Shown here piece by piece: positions 49,393-58,207 of a DNA stretch of 64,000 bases. A program made the position numbers and the translations under genes. The DNA comes from an uncultured Arachnia sp. GTDB taxonomy: Bacteria > Actinomycetota > Actinomycetes > Propionibacteriales > Propionibacteriaceae. The stretch lies in the NCBI GenBank assembly GCA_947493705.1, contig CANLSH010000006.1:62001-126000 (forward strand), written 5' to 3'. Positions within the stretch are counted from its first letter, which is position 1, and the number at the start of each line of letters is the position of its first letter. Under the pieces are notes generated by a model. It worked only from the letters and a program-made list of their open reading frames with translations. It ran no database searches and was not told the DNA's origin.

Positions 49393-50357
49393 AGCTCCTC
49401 CTCCCGGAACAAGGTGCGCAGATACACGATGGTGATGAGCAGCAGCAACAGGGTCAGCAGCAGCGCGATGGCCGATCCCATGCCGTACTTGCTCTGGGCG
49501 AAGGACTCGATGTAGGACCAGACCCCGAGGTTGAACACCTCCGGATTGCTGCCGTCGCCGCCGGGCATCAAGTACACCTGCGTGAAAATCTTGAAATCCC
49601 AGATCGTTGACAGGATGGTCACGACGGCAAACACCTGCTTGAGCGTTGGTACGGTGATGCGCCAGAACCGCTGCCACGCATTGGCCCCGTCCATGGTGGC
49701 GGCCTCGTACAGCTCTTGGGGCACCGTCATGAGGCCGGCAAGGACGGTCACGGCCACGAAGGGGAATCCGTGGTGGACGATGTTGAGCCATGCGATGGAG
49801 TAGAAGCTGAGGCGGTCCGTGAACCAGTTGATGCTTCCTGCGTCCATCACTCCGATGAGGTCCAGCGCGTGTGTGACGAAGCCATTCAGCGGATCGAACA
49901 GCCACACCCACACATATGTCCCGGTGACGGCGGGAACCGCCCAGGCGACCATGATGGCCGAGGAGCACAGGAACCGCCATCGTGGCCCCAGGGTGTTGAG
50001 GAACAGGCCCACCAGTGTGCCCACCAACACTGTGCCGATCACGCAGGCAGCGGCGAACCCGACGGTGTTGGGCAGCACGACGCTCCACAGGTAGCGATCC
50101 CCAAGAATCTCTGCGTAGTTGCTGAATCCGACGTAGTTCGTGGTGCCCTGGTTGAGTTCTCTGAGCCCATAATCCTGGATGGAGAGCCAGGCCACGCGGC
50201 CCAGCGGCCACAGCAACAGCACCGCCAACACCACCAGGGCGGGGGTCAGCAGCAGCCAGGGACGCCGGGCCGCGCGGCGACGACGATGGCGGCGCGCTGC
50301 CGACGGTGGAGGCGCCCCGGGGGCTGCGGGGGCTTCCTGTTCGGAGATGGCCGTCAT
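49389..50357 (-). CDS. Carbohydrate ABC transporter permease (MalF/ type 1)
   Basis: A 322-residue permease with N-terminal cytoplasmic Arg-rich segment (ARRHRRRRAARRPWLLLTPA), six membrane helices and the EAA loop QELYEAATMDGANAWQRFWR followed by ITVPTLKQV. It follows the solute-binding protein gene by 25 bases and precedes the partner permease with overlap. Confidence 0.85.
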   Translation of the reverse strand: MTAISEQEAPAAPGAPPPSAARRHRRRRAARRPWLLLTPALVVLAVLLLWPLGRVAWLSIQDYGLRELNQGTTNYVGFSNYAEILGDRYLWSVVLPNTVGFAAACVIGTVLVGTLVGLFLNTLGPRWRFLCSSAIMVAWAVPAVTGTYVWVWLFDPLNGFVTHALDLIGVMDAGSINWFTDRLSFYSIAWLNIVHHGFPFVAVTVLAGLMTVPQELYEAATMDGANAWQRFWRITVPTLKQVFAVVTILSTIWDFKIFTQVYLMPGGDGSNPEVFNLGVWSYIESFAQSKYGMGSAIALLLTLLLLLITIVYLRTLFREEEL

Positions 50358-50382
50358 CGTCGTCTTTCAGCCGGGTCGCTGA

Positions 50383-51681
50383 TCAGCCGGCGAACGCGTC
50401 GTTCATGGTCTGGGCGGCGGTGCTTGTGGCCTCATCCACTGAAGCCTTGCCCGTCAGGATGGCCTGCATCATGGTGGGCACAACCTTTTGCCCCTGGATG
50501 GCGGCGAAGGATGGGGTGGCGGGGACGGTTCTCCCCGCTTCCTTCATCTGGGTGGCGAACGGCACTTCCAGTTCTTCTCCGGAGTCGAGAATCTTGTCCA
50601 GCGCTTCCACCTGTCCGGGGAGGAAGCCTGACTGCTCGCCCCACTGTGAGGCGAACTCGCCGGTGGTCATCATCTCGACGAACTGCCATGCCAGGTCCTT
50701 GTTCTCCGACTGCTCGAAGATGCTGAGATGGGAGCCGCCTACGAAGGATCCGGCGGGGTCGCCATCTTTGGATGGGATGGGGAACGCACCGAGCTGTTCA
50801 TACACCTCGGGGCTGTTCTCCTCCACCGTGCCGGGGGTCCAGTTGCCTGCGATGATCATGCCCACGTCACCCTGTTGGAAGGCTGTGAGGGCGTCCTTCT
50901 CATTCCAGGTGTCGGCTGCCGGAGTGGATGCATCGTGCTCTGTCTTGAGCTCCGCGAGATACGTCAGACCCTCTCGTGCTTCGGGCGAATCGATGGTGGA
51001 GGTCCACGAATCCCCTTCCTGTTCAGCGATGTCGCCGCCTGCGCCCCAGATGAAGGGATAGGTGGCGAACTCGGAGGCCCCGAGCACGGGGAAGGGGATC
51101 ACGTCGGGCTGGGTTTCCTTGATCTTGTCGATGGCGTCGGTGAACTCAGCCCACGTGGTGGGAGTTTCCTCGATCCCCGCGGTGGCGAAGATCTCCTTGT
51201 TGTAGAGGACCGAGCGGATGCCGGCATACCAGGGGACGCCATAGAGGCCGCCGTCGTATGTGCCCGCGTTGATGAGGCTTTCCACCATGCCCTCATTCAG
51301 TCCGGCGTCGGTGGCAGGTTCCGTCACGTCCATCAACGCTCCCGCTTCGGCGAATTCGGGGGTCCAGGTGGTGCCCACCTCTGCCACATCCGGGCCGGTG
51401 CCACCGGCCATGGCGGTGGCGAACTTGTCCTTGGCGGAAGCCCAGGGCACCATCTGGACGTCCAGGCTGGCACCGGTCTCCTCGGTGAAGCCCTCTTCCA
51501 CGTCGTTGAAGAATTCGGTGGCGTCCGGGTTGGTGCCCTCCATGATCCACACGGTCAGAGTCTTGCCGGAGTTGTCGGTGGTGGCGCCATCGTCTGTTTC
51601 CGCCGGTGTCCCGGCACCGCCGCAGGCGGTCAGTCCGAGGCTGACCGCCACTGCCAGACCGGTCGCAAGTCGTCGCTTCAT
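50383..51681 (-). CDS. Sugar ABC transporter solute-binding lipoprotein
   Basis: A 432-residue family 1 extracellular binding protein. The lipoprotein signal ATGLAVAVSLGLTACGG has its lipobox Cys at about residue 20, then a Thr/Asp-rich linker. The binding domain includes KTLTVWIMEGTNPDATEFFN, DVAEVGTTWTPEFAEAGALM, YGVPWYAGIRSVLYNKEIFA and TAFQQGDVGMIIAGNWTPGT. With nagZ and anmK downstream it probably captures GlcNAc-MurNAc-type sugars, though the sequence does not tell the ligand. It is the first gene of the operon. Confidence 0.88.
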   Translation of the reverse strand: MKRRLATGLAVAVSLGLTACGGAGTPAETDDGATTDNSGKTLTVWIMEGTNPDATEFFNDVEEGFTEETGASLDVQMVPWASAKDKFATAMAGGTGPDVAEVGTTWTPEFAEAGALMDVTEPATDAGLNEGMVESLINAGTYDGGLYGVPWYAGIRSVLYNKEIFATAGIEETPTTWAEFTDAIDKIKETQPDVIPFPVLGASEFATYPFIWGAGGDIAEQEGDSWTSTIDSPEAREGLTYLAELKTEHDASTPAADTWNEKDALTAFQQGDVGMIIAGNWTPGTVEENSPEVYEQLGAFPIPSKDGDPAGSFVGGSHLSIFEQSENKDLAWQFVEMMTTGEFASQWGEQSGFLPGQVEALDKILDSGEELEVPFATQMKEAGRTVPATPSFAAIQGQKVVPTMMQAILTGKASVDEATSTAAQTMNDAFAG

Positions 51682-51812
51682 ATTGTCTCCTCATTGAGTT
51701 CGGCCGCTGCACGGACAATGGTATGAATTTCCATGAGCGGAGGCAATGTAGAGAAAATATCACCCTGAGGGCTCAGGGGCGAACGTGGGGTATCCCAATC
51801 CTCGATGGCGTG
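51682..51812 (-). promoter_or_regulatory. Promoter region of the sugar uptake/recycling operon
   Basis: A 131-base gap upstream of the binding-protein gene. It contains TATGAATTTCCATG at 51722-51735, a short imperfect palindrome with a GAATTTC core like half-sites used by RpiR-type regulators, and AT-rich AGAGAAAATATCA at 51751-51763. It is the likely control site of the RpiR-family gene at 45009; the assignment is tentative. Confidence 0.3.
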
Positions 51813-53567
51813 TCAGGAGCTGAGAAGCGCCACGATGGCCCCGCTTGGCAGAAACTCCGCCCCAGCTCCTTCAGCGAGTGGATCCCAGCTGGCAAGGACC
51901 CTGTCAACGGGGCCCAGGTCCAGTTTGACCGAGCGGTCGGTCGCTCTGGTGGCTGCCACAACGACACGACCGCGACGCATCACGAGGGTGTCGTCGTCCA
52001 CCTTCTCCACGGTGGTCTTGGTCAGGTGGGGATCCGTGAGGTCGGCGTGCTCGTGACGAATCCGGATGAGGAGCCGGTACCAGTCGAGCATGCGTGCGTG
52101 GGCGTGCTGCGCGCGCTGATCCCACCGCAGGACAGCGCTCTGCATGGTGGTCTCAGCCTGCGGATCGGGTACCGGTGTGTCCCATCCCATGCGGGAGAAC
52201 TCGCGGGTGCGGCCCTGCGTCACCAGCGGACCGAGTTCGGGGCCGAGGTCACTGAAGAAGGGGAACGGTGTGGAGGCGGCCCACTCCTCACCCATGAAAA
52301 GCATGGGCGTGTAGGGCGACAGGAGGTACAGCGCGGCGGCTGCGGCGTGCTGACTGGAAGTGATGGTCTGGTGGATGCGGTCACCGACGGCGCGGTTGCC
52401 CACCTGATCGTGGTTCTGCAGGAACGCCACGAACGAGTGGGCGTCATAGTGGCTCGAATCCTGATCCACCTTCTCACCCCAGGGTTCGTCCCGGAATGTG
52501 GAGGTGTCCCCGTCATGTACGAAGACGCCGTCGAGCGCCTTCTGGAGAACCTCGGCGGTGCCGAAGTCCACGTAGTACCCCTGCGTCTCGCCCGTGAAGA
52601 AGCTGTGGAGGGCGTGGTGGATGTCGTCTGCCCACTGGGCGTCCATGCCCTTTGCGTCCTCGCTACTACCGACAGGGGACACCATCGAGGGCTGGTTGAG
52701 GTCCGATTCGGCGATCAACATCAGGGGCCGGCCCACCTCTATCTCCCACTGGGCGACGGATTCGGAGAGCTCCACGAGGAAGTGCTTGTCGGAATCGTCG
52801 GCGAGGGCGTGGACGGCGTCGAGCCGGAGGCCGTCGATGCGGTAGTCCACGAGCCACTGGCGTGCCGAGTCCAGCAGGAAGGCCCGGACCTCCTCAGCGC
52901 CGGGAGCATCCAGGTTGACGGCCGGGCCCCACGGGGTTTCGTGGGTCTCTGTGAAGTAGGGACCGAAGTGTGCCAGGTAGTTGCCCTCGGGTCCCAGGTG
53001 GTTGTGGACGACGTCAAGGATGACGCCCAGCCCCAGGGCATGGGCGGAATCGATGAAGCGGATGAAGGCCGACGGGCCGCCGTAGGCGCGGTGGACCGAG
53101 AACATGCCCACACCGTCGTATCCCCAACCGCGGGTGCCCGCGAAATCAGCCACTGGCATGACCTCGACGGCGTCAATCCCCAGGTCCACGAGGTGGTGCA
53201 GCCGGTCGATGGCGGCGTCGAAAGTGCCCTCCTCGGTGAAGGTGCCGACGTGCATCTCGTAGAGGACGGCGCCCCGCAGGTCGCGACCCTCCCACCGCTG
53301 CGGCCGTCCGAAGAGCGGCGGATTCACCAGCATGCTCGGACCATGCGGACCGTCCGGCTGGAACTGCGACCGCGGATCGGGCAGCGCCTCACCGCCGTCA
53401 AGGGAGAAGGCGTACCGCGTACCGGGCTCCAGCTCGTTGGCGAGGAGCCACCACCCCTGACGGTCGGGATCGGGGACCATGGCGAGGCGTTGATTCTCGA
53501 CAACGGCATCCACGCGCGCAGCGTTCGGCGCCCAGACAGCAAGGTGGAGGGAATTGCGGGTTCTCAT
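51813..53567 (-). CDS. treZ: Malto-oligosyltrehalose trehalohydrolase
   Basis: A 584-residue GH13 enzyme releasing trehalose from malto-oligosyltrehalose. The N-terminal beta domain (HLAVWAPNAARVDAVVENQR) precedes the catalytic barrel, with VLYEMHVGTFTEEGTFDAAI, VILDVVHNHLGPEGNYLAHF, nucleophile region IDGLRLDAVHAL, acid/base region LMLIAESDLNQPS and SFVAFLQNHDQVGNRAVGDR. ATG 53565-53567 is used, with GGAG upstream. It is 130 bases downstream of treY on the same strand; that gap contains a possible hairpin (GGCGCC at 53633 and GGTGCGCC at 53656). Confidence 0.92.
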   Translation of the reverse strand: MRTRNSLHLAVWAPNAARVDAVVENQRLAMVPDPDRQGWWLLANELEPGTRYAFSLDGGEALPDPRSQFQPDGPHGPSMLVNPPLFGRPQRWEGRDLRGAVLYEMHVGTFTEEGTFDAAIDRLHHLVDLGIDAVEVMPVADFAGTRGWGYDGVGMFSVHRAYGGPSAFIRFIDSAHALGLGVILDVVHNHLGPEGNYLAHFGPYFTETHETPWGPAVNLDAPGAEEVRAFLLDSARQWLVDYRIDGLRLDAVHALADDSDKHFLVELSESVAQWEIEVGRPLMLIAESDLNQPSMVSPVGSSEDAKGMDAQWADDIHHALHSFFTGETQGYYVDFGTAEVLQKALDGVFVHDGDTSTFRDEPWGEKVDQDSSHYDAHSFVAFLQNHDQVGNRAVGDRIHQTITSSQHAAAAALYLLSPYTPMLFMGEEWAASTPFPFFSDLGPELGPLVTQGRTREFSRMGWDTPVPDPQAETTMQSAVLRWDQRAQHAHARMLDWYRLLIRIRHEHADLTDPHLTKTTVEKVDDDTLVMRRGRVVVAATRATDRSVKLDLGPVDRVLASWDPLAEGAGAEFLPSGAIVALLSS

Positions 53568-53697
53568 GACGGGTGATGCTCCTTGGGGACTGTGCTCGGC
53601 AGGGGGGTTGGATGTCCATATCCAGATGTAGGGGCGCCAGATCGCCCGATCCGGTGCGCCGCAGACTGGACATGGTTGATCAGTGGTTCCTTGACTG

Positions 53698-56259
53698 TCA
53701 GGCGATCGGGACGAGCAACGCCACGGGGAGCTCTGCCAGCACATCGGAGAGCAGCGTCTGCCCGCCCGTGACCTCCAGACCGGAAAGGACGCAACGGAAA
53801 CGGCCCTCGGGGAGGAACAGCGTGTGATCTCCCCAGCCTCCGCGTTCGTGCAGCCCGGACGGCAACCGGGTGGCCACGGTGATCGCTGTCGCCTGCTCTG
53901 CTCCGGCCTCGGCCCGCGCGAAGGCGACGGCGTGCCCGGTGGTGGTGGCGATGGGCCGGTACTCAGCACCTTCACCGCGGAATGCATCGGGATGGTCGCG
54001 GCGCAACCGCAGCGCGCGACTCGTCACGAGGAGTTTCTCGGCATCGAGCCCGCTGCCGCTGTCTGCATCAACCCCGGCGAGCAATCCAGCCCGACGGTAG
54101 AAATCGACGGGGCGACGGTTGTCCGGGTCCACGAGCGAAAGGTTGACCAGTTCGCAGCCCTGATAGACGTCCGGGACGCCGGGCATGGTGAGCTGGAGGA
54201 GTTTCTGTCCCAGCACCGCTACCCGTACCGACGGCGTGGACAGTGCCACGAACTCGTCCAGAGCCGTTGCCACCCGCTCGTCCTGCAGTGCAGCCGCAGC
54301 CAGGGACTGGACGGCTTCCTCGTAGACCTCGTCGACCTCTGTCCAGGTGGTGTGGGACTTGTTCTCCCGCATGGCCTTGGTCAAATATCCGCTGAGCCGC
54401 TCCAGGCTGACGGGCGTCTGGCCCTCAGTTGTTCCGGAGAGGCGCCACATTCCGAGCACCGTCTGCCAGAGCAAGAGCTCAGTGGCGCCGTCGATGATCT
54501 CTGAGCGCACGTCCTCCGTGGCTGCCCGCAGCTCCATCACGCACGCCTCCCACTCCTTGGGGAACTCGGTGAGCGAGGACAGCCGCGCCCGGACGTCCTC
54601 GGAGCGCTTCGCGTCGTGGGTGGAGAGCGTGGTCATGGTGGAGGGCCACGTGTCGTTGAGATCGGTGCAGAAGTCGTGGAAAGTGTCCGGTGAGATACCG
54701 ACGATGGTGGGTTCGCTGCCCACTTCGTTCACCGCGACGAAGCGGTTCCAGCGATAGAACGCCGTGTCCTCCTTGGATTTGGCCATCACCGGGCCGCAGG
54801 TCTGGGCGAAGCGGACCATGAACTCGGACCGCAGGGCGGCCGTCTCCGGGCCATCCTCGGGGTATTCGGTGGTCACGGCCTCGGGCTTCGGCAGCGTCTC
54901 CGCCCCGCGCCCCTCCTCGCCTGTGCCGGGATCACCGCAAGCCAGGTCGACGACGAGGTCCAAGGTGTCCTGTTCATCGTCGGCCAGCCGCTGCCGTGCA
55001 CGCTCGGCAGCCTCCAGGATCACCTCGCGCTCCTGCTCTGTGGCCACGTGGCTGGGCTCGAGGTATGCCCGGTAGCGATCCATTGCCATCAGCAGTTCGC
55101 TGATGGCACTGTAGATCTGGCGGCGGGTGTGGTCGCGCAGTCGGATGTCGCCGTCGCAGATACTGACGACGATGGAGGTCAGTCGGTTGACCTCTGTGAA
55201 GAGCATCTCGGAGACCACTTCCTCCTTCGCCCTCGCCAGGGTGGCGGCAAACCCCTCACCGGAACCGGAGACGCGTTCCCACAGATCGGTGAGGCGTGGC
55301 AGACCCGCGGCATCGTGGAAGAGACCGGAGACCCGCAGCAGGGCGTCGTAGCCGGTGGTGCCGTCGCACTCGAAGTTCTCGGGCAGTTCCTCGTCCGCCT
55401 CCAAAATCTTCTCCACGACCACCCAACAGCCGCCGGTGGCGCGTTGCAGATCCTCCAAGTATTGCCGGGGGTTGGCGAGGCCGTCGGGATGGTCGATGCG
55501 GAAGCCGTCGATGAGGCCCTCGGCGTGCAGGGCGAGTAGCAGGCGGTGGGTGGCCATGAAGACGTCGTCGTCCTCCACGCGCACTGCGGCGAGGGTGTCC
55601 ACGTCGAAGAAGCGTCGGTAGTTCAGTTCCTCGCTGGCCACCTTCCAGTACGCCACCCGGTACCACTGCTGCTCCAACAATTCGGTGAGGGGGAGATCCT
55701 CGGTGCCGGGGCGGATGGGGAAGACATGGTCGTGGTAGACCACCACCGGCTGCTCGGAGATGGTGTCATCGGCACCCGCTACCTGACGGGTCTCCACCGT
55801 GATCGTGCCATCAGCCAGTTCCTGACCGATCTTGTTTCCCAGCACGGGCATCAGGATGGCCTGGGAGCGGCTGAGATCAATGTCGAACCAGTGCGCGAAC
55901 GGTGAATCGGGTCCGTCGCGCAGCACCTCCCACAGAGCATGGTTGTGCCACAGCGGGGTGGGCACGGCCATGTGGTTGGGCACCACATCGACGACCATGC
56001 CCAAGCCATGTGCGTGTGCACTGGTGGCGAGCCGACGGAAAGCCTCCTCGCCCCCGCACTCGTCGAAGATCTGGGAGTGGTCCACCACGTCGTACCCGTG
56101 CTGGGAACCGGGCGCTGCCTGCAGAATCGGTGAGCAGAAGATATGTGTCACCCCGAGCCCAGCCAGATACGGTACCTGGGCGGCTGCGTCGTCAAAGGTG
56201 AAGGTGCTGTTGCACTGGAGGCGGTACGTGGACGCGGGCGTGGGGTTTCGGTGTGTCAC
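53698..56259 (-). CDS. treY: Malto-oligosyltrehalose synthase
   Basis: An 853-residue GH13 enzyme isomerising the terminal alpha-1,4 bond of maltodextrins to the alpha,alpha-1,1 bond of trehalose. Visible motifs are PASTYRLQCNSTFTFDDAAA, VDVVPNHMAVPTPLWHN, GFRIDHPDGLANPRQYLEDL, WVVVEKILEADEELPENFEC and TTLSTHDAKRSEDVRARLSS, with LTMPGVPDVYQGCELVNLSL toward the end. GTG 56257-56259 gives the natural N-terminus. With TreZ it converts glycogen-type dextrins to trehalose. No treX is in the window. Confidence 0.92.
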   Translation of the reverse strand: MTHRNPTPASTYRLQCNSTFTFDDAAAQVPYLAGLGVTHIFCSPILQAAPGSQHGYDVVDHSQIFDECGGEEAFRRLATSAHAHGLGMVVDVVPNHMAVPTPLWHNHALWEVLRDGPDSPFAHWFDIDLSRSQAILMPVLGNKIGQELADGTITVETRQVAGADDTISEQPVVVYHDHVFPIRPGTEDLPLTELLEQQWYRVAYWKVASEELNYRRFFDVDTLAAVRVEDDDVFMATHRLLLALHAEGLIDGFRIDHPDGLANPRQYLEDLQRATGGCWVVVEKILEADEELPENFECDGTTGYDALLRVSGLFHDAAGLPRLTDLWERVSGSGEGFAATLARAKEEVVSEMLFTEVNRLTSIVVSICDGDIRLRDHTRRQIYSAISELLMAMDRYRAYLEPSHVATEQEREVILEAAERARQRLADDEQDTLDLVVDLACGDPGTGEEGRGAETLPKPEAVTTEYPEDGPETAALRSEFMVRFAQTCGPVMAKSKEDTAFYRWNRFVAVNEVGSEPTIVGISPDTFHDFCTDLNDTWPSTMTTLSTHDAKRSEDVRARLSSLTEFPKEWEACVMELRAATEDVRSEIIDGATELLLWQTVLGMWRLSGTTEGQTPVSLERLSGYLTKAMRENKSHTTWTEVDEVYEEAVQSLAAAALQDERVATALDEFVALSTPSVRVAVLGQKLLQLTMPGVPDVYQGCELVNLSLVDPDNRRPVDFYRRAGLLAGVDADSGSGLDAEKLLVTSRALRLRRDHPDAFRGEGAEYRPIATTTGHAVAFARAEAGAEQATAITVATRLPSGLHERGGWGDHTLFLPEGRFRCVLSGLEVTGGQTLLSDVLAELPVALLVPIA

Positions 56260-56407
56260 GGCGACAACTCTATGCAGTGATGGCGCTTGTTGCCGCAACC
56301 AGAGGTTTCAGGAGCTGGCATCAAGCATCTTGCCAGGAATTGCACGTACGATGACGAGGTTGTTCTCGCCATGGGTGGGACACTCAGGGACGACGCGGTG
56401 GGAGACG

Positions 56408-58207
56408 ATGGCAGTGGCAGAGGTCAAGGAACCAACTCAAGGTGGCGTCCCACCCCTGAATGTGGTCATGCGGGTGCTTGCCCCCTACGTACGCGGACAC
56501 ATCTGGGTGCTTGTCCTGGCATTGCTGTTCACACTGGCGGGTTCCGTCGCGGCGCTGTTGATGCCTCAGGTGCTGCAGAGGTTGATTGACGGTCCGATCG
56601 CAGCGGAGGATCGCAGTGCTCTGCTTCCCGCGACCCTGATCGTGCTCGGCCTGGGACTGTTCGAAGCGGCCATGGTCTTCGTGCGGCGGCTCATGGTGCT
56701 GGGAGCCTCCACACGCATCGAGTACAAGGCCCGGTTGTCCCTGTTCTCCCATCTGGTGGACCTGCCTGCTGCCTTTCACGATCGGTGGCCATCGGGCCAG
56801 TTGCTCACCCGGGTGACGCAGGACCTCAACCTGGTGCGGCGATGGCTCGCCTTCGGGCTCATCATGCTCATCAATGACATCGGCATGCTCGTTGTGGGGA
56901 TCGTGCTGATGGCGCGCTCCAACGTCATCCTTGCCGCGGTGTTCTTCGCCGGTTCGGTTCCGCTGATCTTCCTCATGGTGCGTTTCGAGCGTGAGTACCG
57001 CAGCCTGACCCGGCGGGCGCAGGACAAATCCGGTGACGTGGCCACCGTCGTCGAGGAATCCGTCAAGGGTGTGCGGATCCTCAAGGCGTTCGGCCGCGCC
57101 CCGGAGGCGTTGGCACACTTCGGCAGCAAGGCTGAGGAGTTGAGGGACCTTGAGGTGGCCCGTGGAGTGGCCGACGCCAAGATTTTCCGTTGGCTCACGC
57201 TGATCCCCAATTCGGTGATCGCGGTCTCTCTGGTACTGGCCATCTGGTTCGCATCCCTGGGCTGGGTCACCCTCGGAGGCGTGGTCGCGTTCTTCGCCAC
57301 GGCCACCATCCTGCGCTTCCCGCTGCAGTTCCTCGGGTTTCTGATCTCCTTCAGTCTGGATGCACTCAGTGCCACCGCCCGTTTCAAGGAGGTGATGGAC
57401 TCGCCGGTCTCCATCGCCGACCCCGACGAGCCCCTGCCACTGTCGGCCCACGCCCGTGGCGCCCGGTTGGAGTTCCGCAATGTGAAGTTCAAGTTCGATG
57501 ATCAGGAGGCTGGCGAGGCCCCGCTGCTCTCCGGGCTGGACCTGGACGTCGCACCGGGTGAACGCATGGCGCTGGTGGGTCTGACGGGCTCAGGCAAGTC
57601 CACCCTCATCAACCTTGCTGCGCGGTTCTACGACGTGACTGCCGGCTGCATCCTCATCGATGGTGTGGATGTGCGGGACCTGACCCGTCACGAGTTGCGT
57701 CGCCAGCTTGCCGTCGCCTTCGAGGATCCCACCCTGTTCAGCGCCTCAGTGCGGGACAACATCATGCTCGGCAACCCCGAGGGGAGCGAGGAGATGCTCG
57801 CCGAGGCGCTGCGGGTGGCAGCCGCCGAATTCGTGCATCTCCTGCCCGAGGGCGTGGACACCGTAATCGGCGAGGAGGGCCAAAGCCTGTCCGGCGGTCA
57901 GCGGCAGCGGTTGGCCCTTGCCCGGGCGATCGCCAGTCAGCCGCGGCTGATGTTGCTGGATGATCCGCTTTCCGCACTCGATGTGCGCACCGAGGCTCGT
58001 GTCACGGCTGAGCTGGACCGTGCCCTCGGCGAGACGACAGCGCTGATCGTGGCTCACCGCCCCTCCACCGTCGCCCTGGCACACCGCGTTGCACTGTTGG
58101 ACCGCGGACAGGTGGTGGCGGTGGGTACCCATGAGGAACTGCTTGCCACCAGCGACCGGTACCGCTACGTCATCTCGTCCTTCGAGTGCGAGGAGGAGGC
58201 GGCATGA
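56408..58207 (+). CDS. ABC exporter half-transporter (degenerate-site subunit)
   Basis: A 599-residue fused membrane-ATPase protein. Six helices occupy residues 20-320 (GHIWVLVLALLFTLAGSVAA, WLAFGLIMLINDIGMLVVGI, NVILAAVFFAGSVPLIFLMV). The ATPase has Walker A VGLTGSGKSTLINL, signature SLSGGQRQRLALARAIA and Walker B LMLLDDPLSALD, where the catalytic Glu is replaced by Asp. This is the usual pattern of the non-canonical partner in heterodimeric exporters. It is divergent from treY and overlaps the next gene by ATGA, so the two form one exporter. Confidence 0.88.
   Translation: MAVAEVKEPTQGGVPPLNVVMRVLAPYVRGHIWVLVLALLFTLAGSVAALLMPQVLQRLIDGPIAAEDRSALLPATLIVLGLGLFEAAMVFVRRLMVLGASTRIEYKARLSLFSHLVDLPAAFHDRWPSGQLLTRVTQDLNLVRRWLAFGLIMLINDIGMLVVGIVLMARSNVILAAVFFAGSVPLIFLMVRFEREYRSLTRRAQDKSGDVATVVEESVKGVRILKAFGRAPEALAHFGSKAEELRDLEVARGVADAKIFRWLTLIPNSVIAVSLVLAIWFASLGWVTLGGVVAFFATATILRFPLQFLGFLISFSLDALSATARFKEVMDSPVSIADPDEPLPLSAHARGARLEFRNVKFKFDDQEAGEAPLLSGLDLDVAPGERMALVGLTGSGKSTLINLAARFYDVTAGCILIDGVDVRDLTRHELRRQLAVAFEDPTLFSASVRDNIMLGNPEGSEEMLAEALRVAAAEFVHLLPEGVDTVIGEEGQSLSGGQRQRLALARAIASQPRLMLLDDPLSALDVRTEARVTAELDRALGETTALIVAHRPSTVALAHRVALLDRGQVVAVGTHEELLATSDRYRYVISSFECEEEAA

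Noticed and set aside
51723..53576. Long + strand open frame opposite treZ (over 600 codons)
   Set aside because: It is antisense to a clear GH13 gene with all catalytic motifs; long antisense frames are common at this GC content.
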